A DNA stretch of 64,000 bases from Pandoraea pneumonica (lineage in GTDB: Bacteria > Pseudomonadota > Gammaproteobacteria > Burkholderiales > Burkholderiaceae), in contig NZ_CABPSK010000003.1 in assembly GCF_902459645.1 (NCBI RefSeq), forward strand, positions 496,001 to 560,000, in the 5' to 3' direction. The position numbers and the translations under genes are program-made. Each line of letters begins with the position of its first letter. Position 1 is the stretch's first letter. The notes under the pieces are model-generated. The model did not search any database and was not told the DNA's origin. It was given only the letters and a program-made list of their open reading frames with translations. Of the stretch, positions 52,368 through 61,013 are shown piece by piece.

Positions 52368-53288
52368 ATGCGATATCCAAACCAGATGTCCGACACGCAG
52401 GCGGCGGCCGTAGCCGCTGCCGACCATGTCATGCGCCATTGGCAATACGATGTCGATGGCGCGGTGGCAATTGGTTCGGACTCCCACAAGCAGATGTTTT
52501 GCCGCATGCTGCTTGAGTCTCACAATCCCTACAAACCGGCCGTTATCGACTGGCCCGAGCTTCCCCCCGACGCACTCAAGCGGCTTACCGCGCTGCCCAT
52601 TTGGGACATCGCCGTGCAAACCGAAGGGCGCGCCTCCATTCGCGTGAGCACTTACGCTGCGACCGTTCAAGACCCGTTGTTACGCGATGCGATCGCAATG
52701 GACGGCGACGAAGAAGCGCGCCACAAAGTCGTGCTCTCGAAGCTGGTGAAAGCCTATGGCATCGAGCTCGTTCCCGAGCCTGCCTACCCGCCGCCCAACG
52801 ATCCCGAATGGGCATGGATGAAGACCGGTTTCAGCGAGTGCATCGACAGCTTTCTCGCGTTCGGTCTGTTCCGTTCGGCACAGCGCTCCGGTTACTTCCC
52901 CAGCGCCCTTGTCGAGACGTTCGAGCCAGTCATTCAGGAAGAGGCCCGCCACATTCTGTTCTTTGCGAATTGGCTGGCTTGGCATCGCCACAACCTGCCG
53001 TTCTGGAAGCGCCCATGGTTTTACGCGCGCGTCGCTGCCATTTGGGTCGTGTTGATTTGGGAGCGCGTGGCCATGGCACGTGGCATCGACACCGATGGCG
53101 TGGCACACGATGCGAACTTCCTTGCCACCGGCACCGCCGAGATCGGCGAATCGCTCAAGCCCCGCGATCTAATCGCGTTATGTCTAGAGGAAGACGCCCG
53201 CCGCATGGACGGCTTCGACAAGCGCCTGCTGCGCCCGACGTTCGTGCCGAAACTCGCGCGGCTGGCGCTGCGATTCATGAAGGCGTGA
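52368..53288 (+). CDS. ferritin-like di-iron-type protein
   Basis: A 306-residue protein with a ferritin-like four-helix core at about 75-200. Two EExxH motifs (Glu115-Glu116-x-x-His119 and Glu191-Glu192-x-x-His195) plus Glu86 and Glu157 give the carboxylate/histidine set expected for a di-iron centre. A hydrophobic segment near 217-232 (FYARVAAIWVVLIWERVA) suggests membrane contact. This could be an oxidase, desaturase-like or iron-handling protein; the substrate is unknown. The start at 52368 is uncertain (52386 also possible); no strong ribosome-binding site. It follows atoE by 104 bp. Confidence 0.75.
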   Translation: MRYPNQMSDTQAAAVAAADHVMRHWQYDVDGAVAIGSDSHKQMFCRMLLESHNPYKPAVIDWPELPPDALKRLTALPIWDIAVQTEGRASIRVSTYAATVQDPLLRDAIAMDGDEEARHKVVLSKLVKAYGIELVPEPAYPPPNDPEWAWMKTGFSECIDSFLAFGLFRSAQRSGYFPSALVETFEPVIQEEARHILFFANWLAWHRHNLPFWKRPWFYARVAAIWVVLIWERVAMARGIDTDGVAHDANFLATGTAEIGESLKPRDLIALCLEEDARRMDGFDKRLLRPTFVPKLARLALRFMKA

Positions 53289-53327
53289 ATTGCGAATCAG
53301 GCGCTGTCAGCCCGGCCATCACAAAGA

Positions 53328-53357
53328 AAAAAGCCGTTCCCTCGGGAACGGCTTTTT
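53328..53357. terminator. bidirectional Rho-independent terminator
   Basis: A perfect 14-bp stem (53328-53341 with 53344-53357) has A-run and T-run ends and serves the convergent di-iron and DUF4148 genes. The 2-nt loop means the inner pairs open. Confidence 0.88.
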
Positions 53358-53385
53358 ATTACCTGCTGCGAGTGCTACCGGCAGA

Positions 53386-53793
53386 TCAGCTGCCTTCGCT
53401 CACATTCAGTTCACCAGCAGCGCGGGCGCGGGCGAGTTCTTGCTTGACGTCAGCGCGCGACACGCTCGGGCCTTGCGACACGACGATCGGGTAGTCCACG
53501 TCGTTTTGTGCCATCAGGCCTTCAGCGCGGGCTTGTGCCAGTTCGCTCTTCACTTCGACGCGGCTCTTGGCCGGGCCCGAAGCGACATACACCGGATAGT
53601 CGGCGTCGCCTTGCGGGATCAGACCGTTAGCACGGGCTTGAGCCAGATCGGCCAGCACGGCAGCGCGGGTCAGCGGAGCACCTTGCGAAGCCACGTCCGG
53701 GTAGTTGTTACCGTTTTCGACAGCGTAGCTGGAAGCGGCACCGAACGAAGCGGCAGCGGCGATAAGGGCGATTGCGATGTTCTTGCGGTTCAT
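53386..53793 (-). CDS. DUF4148 exported protein
   Basis: A 135-residue secreted protein with a signal peptide ending SSYA (about 24) and three repeats of about 33 residues, each with a proline/tyrosine strand and an R-x-x-V-x-x-x-L-A-x-A-R-A-x-G-L helix. DUF4148 proteins are common and multi-copy in Burkholderiaceae; function unknown. AGGAG lies 7 nt before the ATG. Monocistronic. Confidence 0.9.
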   Translation of the reverse strand: MNRKNIAIALIAAAASFGAASSYAVENGNNYPDVASQGAPLTRAAVLADLAQARANGLIPQGDADYPVYVASGPAKSRVEVKSELAQARAEGLMAQNDVDYPIVVSQGPSVSRADVKQELARARAAGELNVSEGS

Positions 53794-53995
53794 GTTTGAA
53801 AACTCCTGTCAGTTGCGACGGCTTTGTTTTGTTAAAGCGCCGTCGATGGAAGGAAGTCTAGAACTCGCAAATGCAATGAAAAACGCGATATTTGTCCACG
53901 AACTATTGCGTCTTTCGATGAGAATCGCATGCCCGATATTGGTGCAAACCCTGAGAAACCGCGCCCAGCAACGATCGCCGGGCGCGGCCACTGCG

Positions 53996-54946
53996 TCAGT
54001 TCGCCAGGGACGCCCCCAGCGCATCGAGCAAAAATTGCGTGCCGCGCTCGCGCGAACCGGAATCGTCGTACCCGTCGAGAAACGCGCCTTGCTCGGTCAT
54101 CACCAATTGCGTGCCGCCGTCATGCGCGCGCAGCTCGATGGTGGCGAGCGACGCCGAAATCTTGCGGGTATCGAGGTGCATCTCGTAGGCGTAGACGAGC
54201 CGAGTGTCGGGGACCACGTCGTAGTAGAGCGCGTCGAACGTCGAGACCATGCCGCTCCCCCAACGCCCTTTCGAATGCTCGCGGCCGCCCGGGCGCACAT
54301 CCATCGAACGCTCCACTTGCGTAAAACCGGGGCCGCCACCAAACCATTTGTCCTTGGCTTCGCGCACCGTCAGGGCCCTGAACACCCGTGCGGGCGAGGC
54401 CGCATACTGCCGCTCGATGCGAAACGTGGCGTGCACCACCGACCGGTTCGACGGCGCGGCGGCGTCGGCATCGAAGCGCGTGACTTCGCGGCCAAGCTTG
54501 TCGAGGGTTTGCGCCCAACCTTGGCTGGCGCCCGCAGGCATCCACGCGAAGGCTGGATCGAGCACGGTGTAGCGTTGCTCGACTTCCAACCGCGTGCCGT
54601 CGCTCACATTGGCAAAGCCCGCCGTCGTGTGTGCGCGAAACAGCGCGTGCCCGGCAGCATCGGTCACGTCCATTTCGATGGCCAGCCTCACCGGCGCATC
54701 GACTTCGGTGAAATGTCCGCGAATCCAATGCGACTCGCCTTCCGGCGACTGCATTCGCAGTTCGAAAACACCGCCCACACGCGCATCGACGCGTGCCTCG
54801 GGCACGGTGTAACCCGTCGGACAGAACCAACGTTTGACCGCCTCCGTCGTCGTCCAGGCTCGAAACACCGCCTCACAGGTGGCCGGATAAGTGCGGCCAA
54901 TCGTCAGCGGGCGTGGCTGTTCTGCTGCATCACTTGCCGTGTTCAT
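53996..54946 (-). CDS. two fused SRPBCC (AHA1-type) domains
   Basis: A 316-residue cytosolic protein made of two SRPBCC/START-like domains in tandem: first about 12-150 (TYPATCEAVFRAWTTTEAVKRWFCP, GESHWIRGHFTEVD), second about 170-312 (QYAASPARVFRALTVREAKDKWFGG, TEQGAFLDGYDDSGSRERGT). Normally these are single-domain proteins of about 150 residues, often beside an ArsR regulator. Here the two domains sit in one chain; each has its own hydrophobic ligand cavity in the family. AGGAG lies 6 nt before the ATG, and the start overlaps the ArsR gene by 17 bp. Ligand unknown. Confidence 0.88.
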   Translation of the reverse strand: MNTASDAAEQPRPLTIGRTYPATCEAVFRAWTTTEAVKRWFCPTGYTVPEARVDARVGGVFELRMQSPEGESHWIRGHFTEVDAPVRLAIEMDVTDAAGHALFRAHTTAGFANVSDGTRLEVEQRYTVLDPAFAWMPAGASQGWAQTLDKLGREVTRFDADAAAPSNRSVVHATFRIERQYAASPARVFRALTVREAKDKWFGGGPGFTQVERSMDVRPGGREHSKGRWGSGMVSTFDALYYDVVPDTRLVYAYEMHLDTRKISASLATIELRAHDGGTQLVMTEQGAFLDGYDDSGSRERGTQFLLDALGASLAN

Positions 54947-55286
54947 CAACGTCTCCTTCGGGCGGCAGGCTGGCCAGATACTCGCCCAACCGGTCGAGAT
55001 GGCCCTCCCACTCATGTCGGCGCTGGTTGATCCATCGCTCAGCAAGACTCAGCGCCTGAGGTTCGATCCGGCACGTTCGCACGCGGCCGGCCTTTTCCGT
55101 TCGCACCAAGCCCGCGCTCTCAAGCACGGCAAGGTGCTGCATGACCGCCTGTAGCGACATCGCCAACGGCTGCGCCAACGCACTCACCGACGCCGGCCCC
55201 TGCGCCAGGCGCACGAGCATCGCGCGCCGGGAAGTGTCGGCCAGCGCCTGAAACGTCAAATCGAGGGTGTTGTCATGGTCAAGCAT
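54930..55286 (-). CDS. ArsR-type winged-helix regulator
   Basis: A 118-residue ArsR-family repressor with a winged HTH at about 10-85 (FQALADTSRRAMLVRLAQ, SVSALAQPLAMSLQAVMQHLAVLESAGLV). The metal-site cysteines of ArsR/SmtB proteins are absent, as in the SRPBCC-associated subgroup that senses something other than metal. Its end overlaps the SRPBCC gene start, so they form one coupled operon and the regulator probably controls both. Confidence 0.9.
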   Translation of the reverse strand: MLDHDNTLDLTFQALADTSRRAMLVRLAQGPASVSALAQPLAMSLQAVMQHLAVLESAGLVRTEKAGRVRTCRIEPQALSLAERWINQRRHEWEGHLDRLGEYLASLPPEGDVDEHGK

Positions 55287-55379
55287 GTGCTTGAGTATAG
55301 TGGCGAAAATTAGTAAAGCAAGAACTTTAGTATCAAGTCCTTGCTTAGCGGTAGATCGGGTGGATTGGGCTGAATCGGA

Positions 55380-56294
55380 TCAGGTGATGATGTGATGCTC
55401 GCCGCGCTCGCGCAGCTTGGCGGTGTGCTGGCGATGCAGAATTTCGCGTAGCGACTGCTCGGTGGAATCGGACATCGCGTCGAGTGCGAGGTCGTTAGGC
55501 TCCAGCCCGAACGGCTCTTCGATCTCGGCGCTAACCGCTTCGAGGGCAAAGAAGGTGTACGAGATAAACGCGACGATCACCGGCGTCATCGGCCCGATGG
55601 AGTCGACCAGACCGAACGGCAACAGCACGCTGTAGAGATACGTCACGCGGTGCAGGATCACGCCGTAAGTGAACGGAATCGGCGTCGAGGCAATGCGCTC
55701 GCAGCCGCCGATAGCCTCGCCAAGCCGGTCGAGGTGCATCTCCATGACTTGCGCGAGCGGGGCTTCGATTTGCCCCTTGAGACGGCGCTCACGCAGCCAT
55801 TCCCCGGCCATCAGCAAGATGGTGATCGGCTTGAACTGCTTGCGCATCAGGCACTTCACGTCTTCGGGGCTGAGCAGCCGCTCGAAGTCGGCGCGCGGGT
55901 CGGTGCCACGCAACTGATGGCGCATGCCGTGCACGAACGCGATCAGGTACGCCACGAAGCGCGGCGAATCGGAGGTATCGGAGACGAGCGTCATCGACTG
56001 ACGGGCGAGCGCACGCGTCTCGTTGAGCACGCTGCCCCAGAGCACGCGGGCTTCCCAGTAGCGGGCGTAGCTCGTGGTGTTACGAAAGCCGAGAAAGATG
56101 GCGAGCGTGATGCCGATGAGCGAGAACGGCACAAACGTGAGCGGAATCTTCCACTCGAACACACGGCCGTGCGCCAGCGTGACGACGATCGAAATGATCG
56201 TGGTGAAGATGAGCTGCGTGGCGATCTTGGGCACGATCGAACCGCGCACGACGAAAAGCATGCGCAGCCAATGCAGATTGGGACGGACGATCAT
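55380..56294 (-). CDS. bestrophin-type anion channel (YneE/UPF0187 family)
   Basis: A 304-residue membrane protein of the bacterial bestrophin-like family, homologues of chloride channels. Visible: MIVRPNLHWLRMLFVVRGSIVPKI at the N-terminus, the conserved FLGFRNTTSYARYWEAR near 67, and YLYSVLLPFGLVDSIGPMTPVIVAFISYTFFALEAVSAEIEEPFG near 220-265 with the acidic cluster that in relatives binds cation. Physiological ion in bacteria is unclear (some conduct sodium). Monocistronic. Confidence 0.92.
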   Translation of the reverse strand: MIVRPNLHWLRMLFVVRGSIVPKIATQLIFTTIISIVVTLAHGRVFEWKIPLTFVPFSLIGITLAIFLGFRNTTSYARYWEARVLWGSVLNETRALARQSMTLVSDTSDSPRFVAYLIAFVHGMRHQLRGTDPRADFERLLSPEDVKCLMRKQFKPITILLMAGEWLRERRLKGQIEAPLAQVMEMHLDRLGEAIGGCERIASTPIPFTYGVILHRVTYLYSVLLPFGLVDSIGPMTPVIVAFISYTFFALEAVSAEIEEPFGLEPNDLALDAMSDSTEQSLREILHRQHTAKLRERGEHHIIT

Positions 56295-56537
56295 GGCGGA
56301 ATTAACGCTCGCAAGCGCTCAGAACAGGCGGTGGGGGAGCCGATTCGCGGGCATCATACGCCGCTGCCCCGCGTCCGGCAACGATTTCTGGCAATTTCTC
56401 CGATCCCTGCGGCGGTGGCCTCACATTGCTGCGGCTGAAATGGTTGCAACCGTTTGCAACAACGCTACCCGCCGCATTCGCGGCTCGCGAGAATGCAACT
56501 GCGCCGTCTTGGCGTGTACAAGTGCTCAATAACGATC

Positions 56538-56939
56538 ATGAATCCACATCGCACTCAGGGTAAGGCTCGCGGCCTGGCCGCTCTCGCACTGGTCGCCGGT
56601 CTCGCCGGCGTGGTTGGTAGTTTGTCGGGTTGCGTTGTCGAGCCGCCCCGTCCCGCGCCTGCCGCGCGCGTCGTGGTCGAGCAAGACCCGCATACCGTTG
56701 CCTTGCAACGCCGCGAGCAAATCGACCGCCGTATCTCGAATGAATCGCACGACATCGACAATCACGTGAACCAAGGCTACTACCCGCCGCCGCGTGGCTA
56801 CGATCTGCACCGCCGACTCGACGCCATCGCGCAGGAAACACGTGACATGGGCGCCCAACATGGCGGTGGCTTGTCGGCGGACGAACAGCGTGCGCTCAAT
56901 CAGGAACTCGATCAGTTGCATCGCATGATCGCTGGCTAA
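56538..56939 (+). CDS. small exported lipoprotein of unknown function
   Basis: A 133-residue lipoprotein with lipobox LSGC (Cys32), a short Pro-rich stretch, then a charged helical region (about 55-130, rich in Arg, Gln, Asp) that could form a coiled coil. No recognised family beyond a generic lipoprotein. It is convergent with mmsB through a bidirectional terminator. Confidence 0.7.
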   Translation: MNPHRTQGKARGLAALALVAGLAGVVGSLSGCVVEPPRPAPAARVVVEQDPHTVALQRREQIDRRISNESHDIDNHVNQGYYPPPRGYDLHRRLDAIAQETRDMGAQHGGGLSADEQRALNQELDQLHRMIAG

Positions 56940-56989
56940 GCGCAGCGCATAACGCACTACGCGCTACGCACTAAGTGGCTAGACATGCA

Positions 56990-57025
56990 AAAACGCCCGG
57001 TGGCTCCTAAGCCATCGGGCGTTTT
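56990..57025. terminator. bidirectional Rho-independent terminator
   Basis: A 16-bp stem with one G-T wobble (56990-57005 with 57010-57025), A-run and T-run ends, between the lipoprotein gene and mmsB. Confidence 0.88.
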
Positions 57026-57053
57026 GTCATTCGAGCGATGCGTGTGGGCGTAG

Positions 57054-57986
57054 TTACTTCACATCCAGCGCCTGCGCCAGCGTCACCGGATCTTGGAAGA
57101 TGCTCGAGAAATCGAGCGCCCCATGACCGTTGGCGCGATGCACTTCGAAGATGCGGCGCGCCAGATCGCCCAGCGGCGTCGCCACATCGCTGGATGCCGC
57201 CGCCCCGTGCGCGAGACGCAGGTCTTTGGCCATCAGGTCCGTCGCAAAACCGCCGGTGTAGCCGCGCGACGAGGCCGCGTTCTCCATCACGCCCGGACAC
57301 GGGTTATAGACTTCCAGCGTCCAGTTGCGCCCGGAACTCGCTTGCATCACCGCCGAGAGCACCTTCGGATCGAGCCCGTTGGCAATGCCCAGCCGCAGTG
57401 CTTCGCTCGTGCCTGCCATCAAGATGCCGAGCAGCATGTTGTTGCACAGCTTGAGCGTCTGCCCTGCACCGAGCGCACCGCCGTGATGAATGGCGCGGCC
57501 CATGTTGGAGAGCAACGGCCGCATGCGCTCGACGAGCGCCGCGTCGCCGCCCACCATAAACGTCAGCGTGCCCGCCGCCGCGCCCGCCGTTCCGCCGGAT
57601 ACCGGCGCATCGAGCAACGCCGTGCCAGGGCGCGCCAGCTTCGCGAGTTGTCGCGGAATCTCCGGCGGTACCGTGCTGCTGTCGATCAGCACCGCGTCGG
57701 GTGCCGCGTTCGCCAGCACACCGTCCGGGCCATCGTAGGCGGCCAGCACATGCTCACCGGCAGGCAGCATCGTGATCACCACCTGCGCGTCGCGCACCGC
57801 ATCCGCAATCGATTTCGCCGCCTGACCGCCCGCGGCGGCGAGCCGCTCCAAAGCCGGGCCGGATAGATCGAAGCCGCGCACGGTGTGTCCGGCCTTCACC
57901 AGATTCGCCGCCATCGGGCCGCCCATATTGCCCAGTCCGATGAACGCGACGCGCCATGTGGGCTGAGATGTCGTTTCCGTAGCCAT
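57054..57986 (-). CDS. mmsB: 3-hydroxyisobutyrate dehydrogenase
   Basis: A 310-residue NAD-dependent beta-hydroxyacid dehydrogenase that oxidises 3-hydroxyisobutyrate to methylmalonate semialdehyde in valine breakdown. The N-terminal GLGNMGGPMAANL nucleotide motif, the substrate SGGTAGAAAGTL motif near 133 and the catalytic Lys in the GAGQTLKLCNNML segment are present. The ATG at 57986 is 8 nt after GGGAG and preferred over two closer upstream ATGs. It lies 30 bp after mmsA. Confidence 0.92.
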   Translation of the reverse strand: MATETTSQPTWRVAFIGLGNMGGPMAANLVKAGHTVRGFDLSGPALERLAAAGGQAAKSIADAVRDAQVVITMLPAGEHVLAAYDGPDGVLANAAPDAVLIDSSTVPPEIPRQLAKLARPGTALLDAPVSGGTAGAAAGTLTFMVGGDAALVERMRPLLSNMGRAIHHGGALGAGQTLKLCNNMLLGILMAGTSEALRLGIANGLDPKVLSAVMQASSGRNWTLEVYNPCPGVMENAASSRGYTGGFATDLMAKDLRLAHGAAASSDVATPLGDLARRIFEVHRANGHGALDFSSIFQDPVTLAQALDVK

Positions 57987-58016
57987 CGTCATGTCTCCCA
58001 AGTATTGGTGCGCGCC

Positions 58017-59516
58017 TTACTTCAGCGTGATCGTCGTGTTCACGCCAGCAGGGCCGGTACCGCGCGCTTGCCAACGTGCCGTGACCGTCTTCGTTTGCGT
58101 CCAGAACAGAATCGCCTGCTTGCCGTTGGGGCCCAAGTCACCCAGCTTCGAACCACGCGAACCGGTGAAGCTGAACCACGCCACCGGCACCGGAATCGGC
58201 AGATTGATACCGACCTGCCCGACGTCGATCTCGTTCTGGAATTGACGCGCCGCGCCGCCGTCTTGCGTGAACAACGCCACGCCGTTGCCGTTCGGGTTCG
58301 CATTAACGAAGGCGATGGCTTCGTCGAGCGTGTCGACACCGGTCATGCACAGCACCGGCCCGAAGATTTCGTCGCGATAGATCGACATATCGGCGTTCAC
58401 GCCGTCGAAGATGGTCGGGCCGACGAAGTTGCCTTCCGGCGCTTCCTTCACGACATGACCGCGCCCGTCGAGCAGCAGCTTCGCGCCCTCTTCCACACCG
58501 GCGCCAATCAGCTTTTCGATACGTGCGCGCGCTTGCTTCGAGACCACCGGGCCGAGGTCGGCCTTGCGATCGGTCCCCGGGCCAACCTTGAGTGCACGCG
58601 CACGTTCGACGAGTTCCGGCACCCACTCACGCGCCTCGCCCACGAGCACGGCGACCGACGTGGCCATGCAGCGCTGCCCGGCAGCGCCGAATGCCGCGCC
58701 CAGCAGATGATTGATCGCTTGTTCACGGTCGGCGTCCGGCAGAATCACACAGTGATTTTTCGCGCCCATCATCGCCTGACAACGCTTACCGGCTTCCGAC
58801 GCGCGGCGGTAGATATGCGTGCCGACATGGGTCGAACCGATGAACGACACCGCCTTGATGTCCGGGTGATCGCAAATCGCGTTGGCGATGTCCGGGCCGC
58901 CGTGCACGACGTTGAGCACGCCCGGGGGCAGACCGGCTTCGAGCGCGAGCTCGGCCAGACGCAGCGACGCGCTCGGGTCTTGCTCCGAAGGCTTCAGTAC
59001 GAACGTATTGCCGGTGGCGACAGCCAACGGGAACATAAAGCACGGCAGCATCACGGGGAAGTTGAACGCGGTGATACCGGCGCACACACCCAGCGGTTCG
59101 ATCAGCGTGTAGACGTCGACGCCACCTGCGGCGTTCTGCGCGTATTCGCCCAGTTGCAGCGACGCGATCGAGCAAGCGTGTTCGACCACTTCCAGACCAC
59201 GCCCCACTTCGCCCTCGGCGTCGGGCAGCGTCTTGCCGTGCTCACGGGTAATCAGTTCAGCCAGTTCGCCCGTGTGATCGCGCAGCAGTTGTTGAAAGCG
59301 CAGCATCACGCGCATGCGCGACGCCTGCGAGGTGGCACGCCACGTCTTGTAGGCGGCCTTCGACGATGCGACGGCGGCGTTGAGTTCTTCCGGCGTGGCA
59401 AACGGTACGCGTGCAATCACTTCCTGCGTGGCAGGGTTCACGACGTCGCGCCACTGCGACGACTTCGATTCAACGCGCTTGCCGTCGATGAGCAGCGGAA
59501 TGGTAGGCAGGGACAT
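58017..59516 (-). CDS. mmsA: CoA-acylating methylmalonate-semialdehyde dehydrogenase
   Basis: A 499-residue aldehyde-dehydrogenase-fold enzyme converting methylmalonate semialdehyde to propionyl-CoA with NAD and CoA. Landmarks: ITAFNFPVMLPCFMFPLA, VSFIGSTHVGTHIYRRA and the catalytic cysteine in GQRCMATSVAVLVG. GGAGAG lies 6 nt before the ATG at 59516. Together with mmsB it completes the lower part of valine degradation. Confidence 0.95.
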   Translation of the reverse strand: MSLPTIPLLIDGKRVESKSSQWRDVVNPATQEVIARVPFATPEELNAAVASSKAAYKTWRATSQASRMRVMLRFQQLLRDHTGELAELITREHGKTLPDAEGEVGRGLEVVEHACSIASLQLGEYAQNAAGGVDVYTLIEPLGVCAGITAFNFPVMLPCFMFPLAVATGNTFVLKPSEQDPSASLRLAELALEAGLPPGVLNVVHGGPDIANAICDHPDIKAVSFIGSTHVGTHIYRRASEAGKRCQAMMGAKNHCVILPDADREQAINHLLGAAFGAAGQRCMATSVAVLVGEAREWVPELVERARALKVGPGTDRKADLGPVVSKQARARIEKLIGAGVEEGAKLLLDGRGHVVKEAPEGNFVGPTIFDGVNADMSIYRDEIFGPVLCMTGVDTLDEAIAFVNANPNGNGVALFTQDGGAARQFQNEIDVGQVGINLPIPVPVAWFSFTGSRGSKLGDLGPNGKQAILFWTQTKTVTARWQARGTGPAGVNTTITLK

Positions 59517-59637
59517 GACACGCTCTCCAAATCGAAACGAATGCAAAGTTCAGGAATGGCGGGTTGCGAGCGAGACCGCCCACAGCGCCGCCGGTAACTC
59601 AAAGATAGGCAATCGGCGCGACGCCGTTGCCACGCAT

Positions 59638-60876
59638 TTATCGTGCCGCCGCCGTCGTCTTCACGAGCGGACAGGTCGACTTCGACAACGGTTGGAACGC
59701 TTCGGTGGCAGGCACCGTGGCGACCGTGGTGTAGTAGTCCCACGGGCCTTTCGACTCGGCGGGCGACTTCACACGGAACAGGTACATGTCGTGAATGACG
59801 CGGCCGTCCGGGCGGATCGATGCGTTGTGCATGATCGGATCGCGAATCGGCAATTCACGCATCTTTTGCGCAACCACCTTGGCATCGACGCTCTTGGTCG
59901 CGGCCACGGCGCGCAGGTAATGCAGCACGCTGGAATACACCCCTGCTTGCACCATCGTCGGCTTCAGATCCTTGTACTTCTTCTGAAAGCGTGCCGACCA
60001 CGTGCGCGAGGCATCGTCGAAATCCCAGTAGAAGCCGTCGGTAAACATCAGCCCCTGCGCGGTATTGAGCCCCAGCGCATGCACGTCCGAGAGGAACACC
60101 AGCAATGCGGCGAGCTTCTGCCCGCGTTGCACGATGCCGAATTCGCGCGCCTGTTTCAGCACGTTGACGGTGTCTTGTCCGCCATTGGCGAGTGCAACCA
60201 CTTCCGCCTTCGAGCTTTGCGCCGAGAGCAGGAACGAGGCGTAATCCGACGCATTGAGCGGGTGGCGCGACTGGCCCACCACCGTGCCGCCCAGCGCCTT
60301 CACGTTGTCGGCGGCATCTTTTTCGAGCGAGTGGCCAAAGGCGTAGTCGACGGTGATGAAGTACCACGACTTGCCGCCGTTCTTGACCATCGCGCGAGCC
60401 GTCGCGGCCGATTGCGAATAGGTGTCGAACATCCAATGGAAGCCCGTCGGGGAGCAGTCTTCGTTGGTCAGGCGGGTCGTGGCCGGGCCGGAGAACAGCG
60501 CGATGCGCTGTTTGTCCATCGCAATCTTCTGCACGGCGAGCGCCGCCGCAGAGTTGGTCAGGTCGGCAATGGCATCGACGTTATCTCGATCGAACCATTC
60601 GCGCGCCTTGTTGGCGGCGACATCGGCCTTGTTCTGGTTGTCGGCCGAGACCAGATCGATCTTCATGCCCTTGCATTCGGCGGCCAGACAGTCGTCGATG
60701 GCCATTTGCGCAGCCACCACCGACCCCGCGCCGCCCATCGCCGAATACGTGCCCGACATGTCGGTGAGCACACCCACCTTCACCGGACGGTCCGGCAACT
60801 GCGCCATGCTGCCCACCGACGCCATCCCCAAGCCCGCACCGAATCCCAGCGCGAGCAGCCACGGCTTGATCTTCAT
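59638..60876 (-). CDS. periplasmic branched-chain-type substrate-binding protein
   Basis: A 412-residue exported protein with a signal peptide ending SMAQ (about 25) and the Leu/Ile/Val-binding fold: VKVGVLTDMSGTYSAMGG, AGPATTRLTNE, and the typical bilobal repeats. AGGAG is close to the ATG. In this family the protein normally serves an ABC transporter, but no permease or ATPase genes adjoin; it is upstream of mmsA-mmsB. It may feed a distant transporter or act as a sensor. The ligand is probably a branched-chain amino or keto acid, by context only. Confidence 0.88.
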   Translation of the reverse strand: MKIKPWLLALGFGAGLGMASVGSMAQLPDRPVKVGVLTDMSGTYSAMGGAGSVVAAQMAIDDCLAAECKGMKIDLVSADNQNKADVAANKAREWFDRDNVDAIADLTNSAAALAVQKIAMDKQRIALFSGPATTRLTNEDCSPTGFHWMFDTYSQSAATARAMVKNGGKSWYFITVDYAFGHSLEKDAADNVKALGGTVVGQSRHPLNASDYASFLLSAQSSKAEVVALANGGQDTVNVLKQAREFGIVQRGQKLAALLVFLSDVHALGLNTAQGLMFTDGFYWDFDDASRTWSARFQKKYKDLKPTMVQAGVYSSVLHYLRAVAATKSVDAKVVAQKMRELPIRDPIMHNASIRPDGRVIHDMYLFRVKSPAESKGPWDYYTTVATVPATEAFQPLSKSTCPLVKTTAAAR

Positions 60877-60982
60877 TGCTTTGTCTCCTGGTTTTTATCT
60901 TGCGTCGCTGTCGTCTATGCGCAGCGCTCATGAATTGTATTTGTGCGAATTTGCTTTACATAGCACATAACTGCATCTACTT

Positions 60983-60998
60983 TGTGCATAAATGCACA
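60983..60998. promoter_or_regulatory. TGTGCAT-AA-ATGCACA operator between the LysR gene and the binding-protein gene
   Basis: A perfect 7+2+7 palindrome in the 137-bp divergent gap, with further TGTGC and GCACA half-sites nearby (about 60942-60967). The spacing suits a LysR-type regulator acting on both genes. Confidence 0.68.
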
Positions 60999-61013
60999 TA
61001 GGAGACGGCGCCC

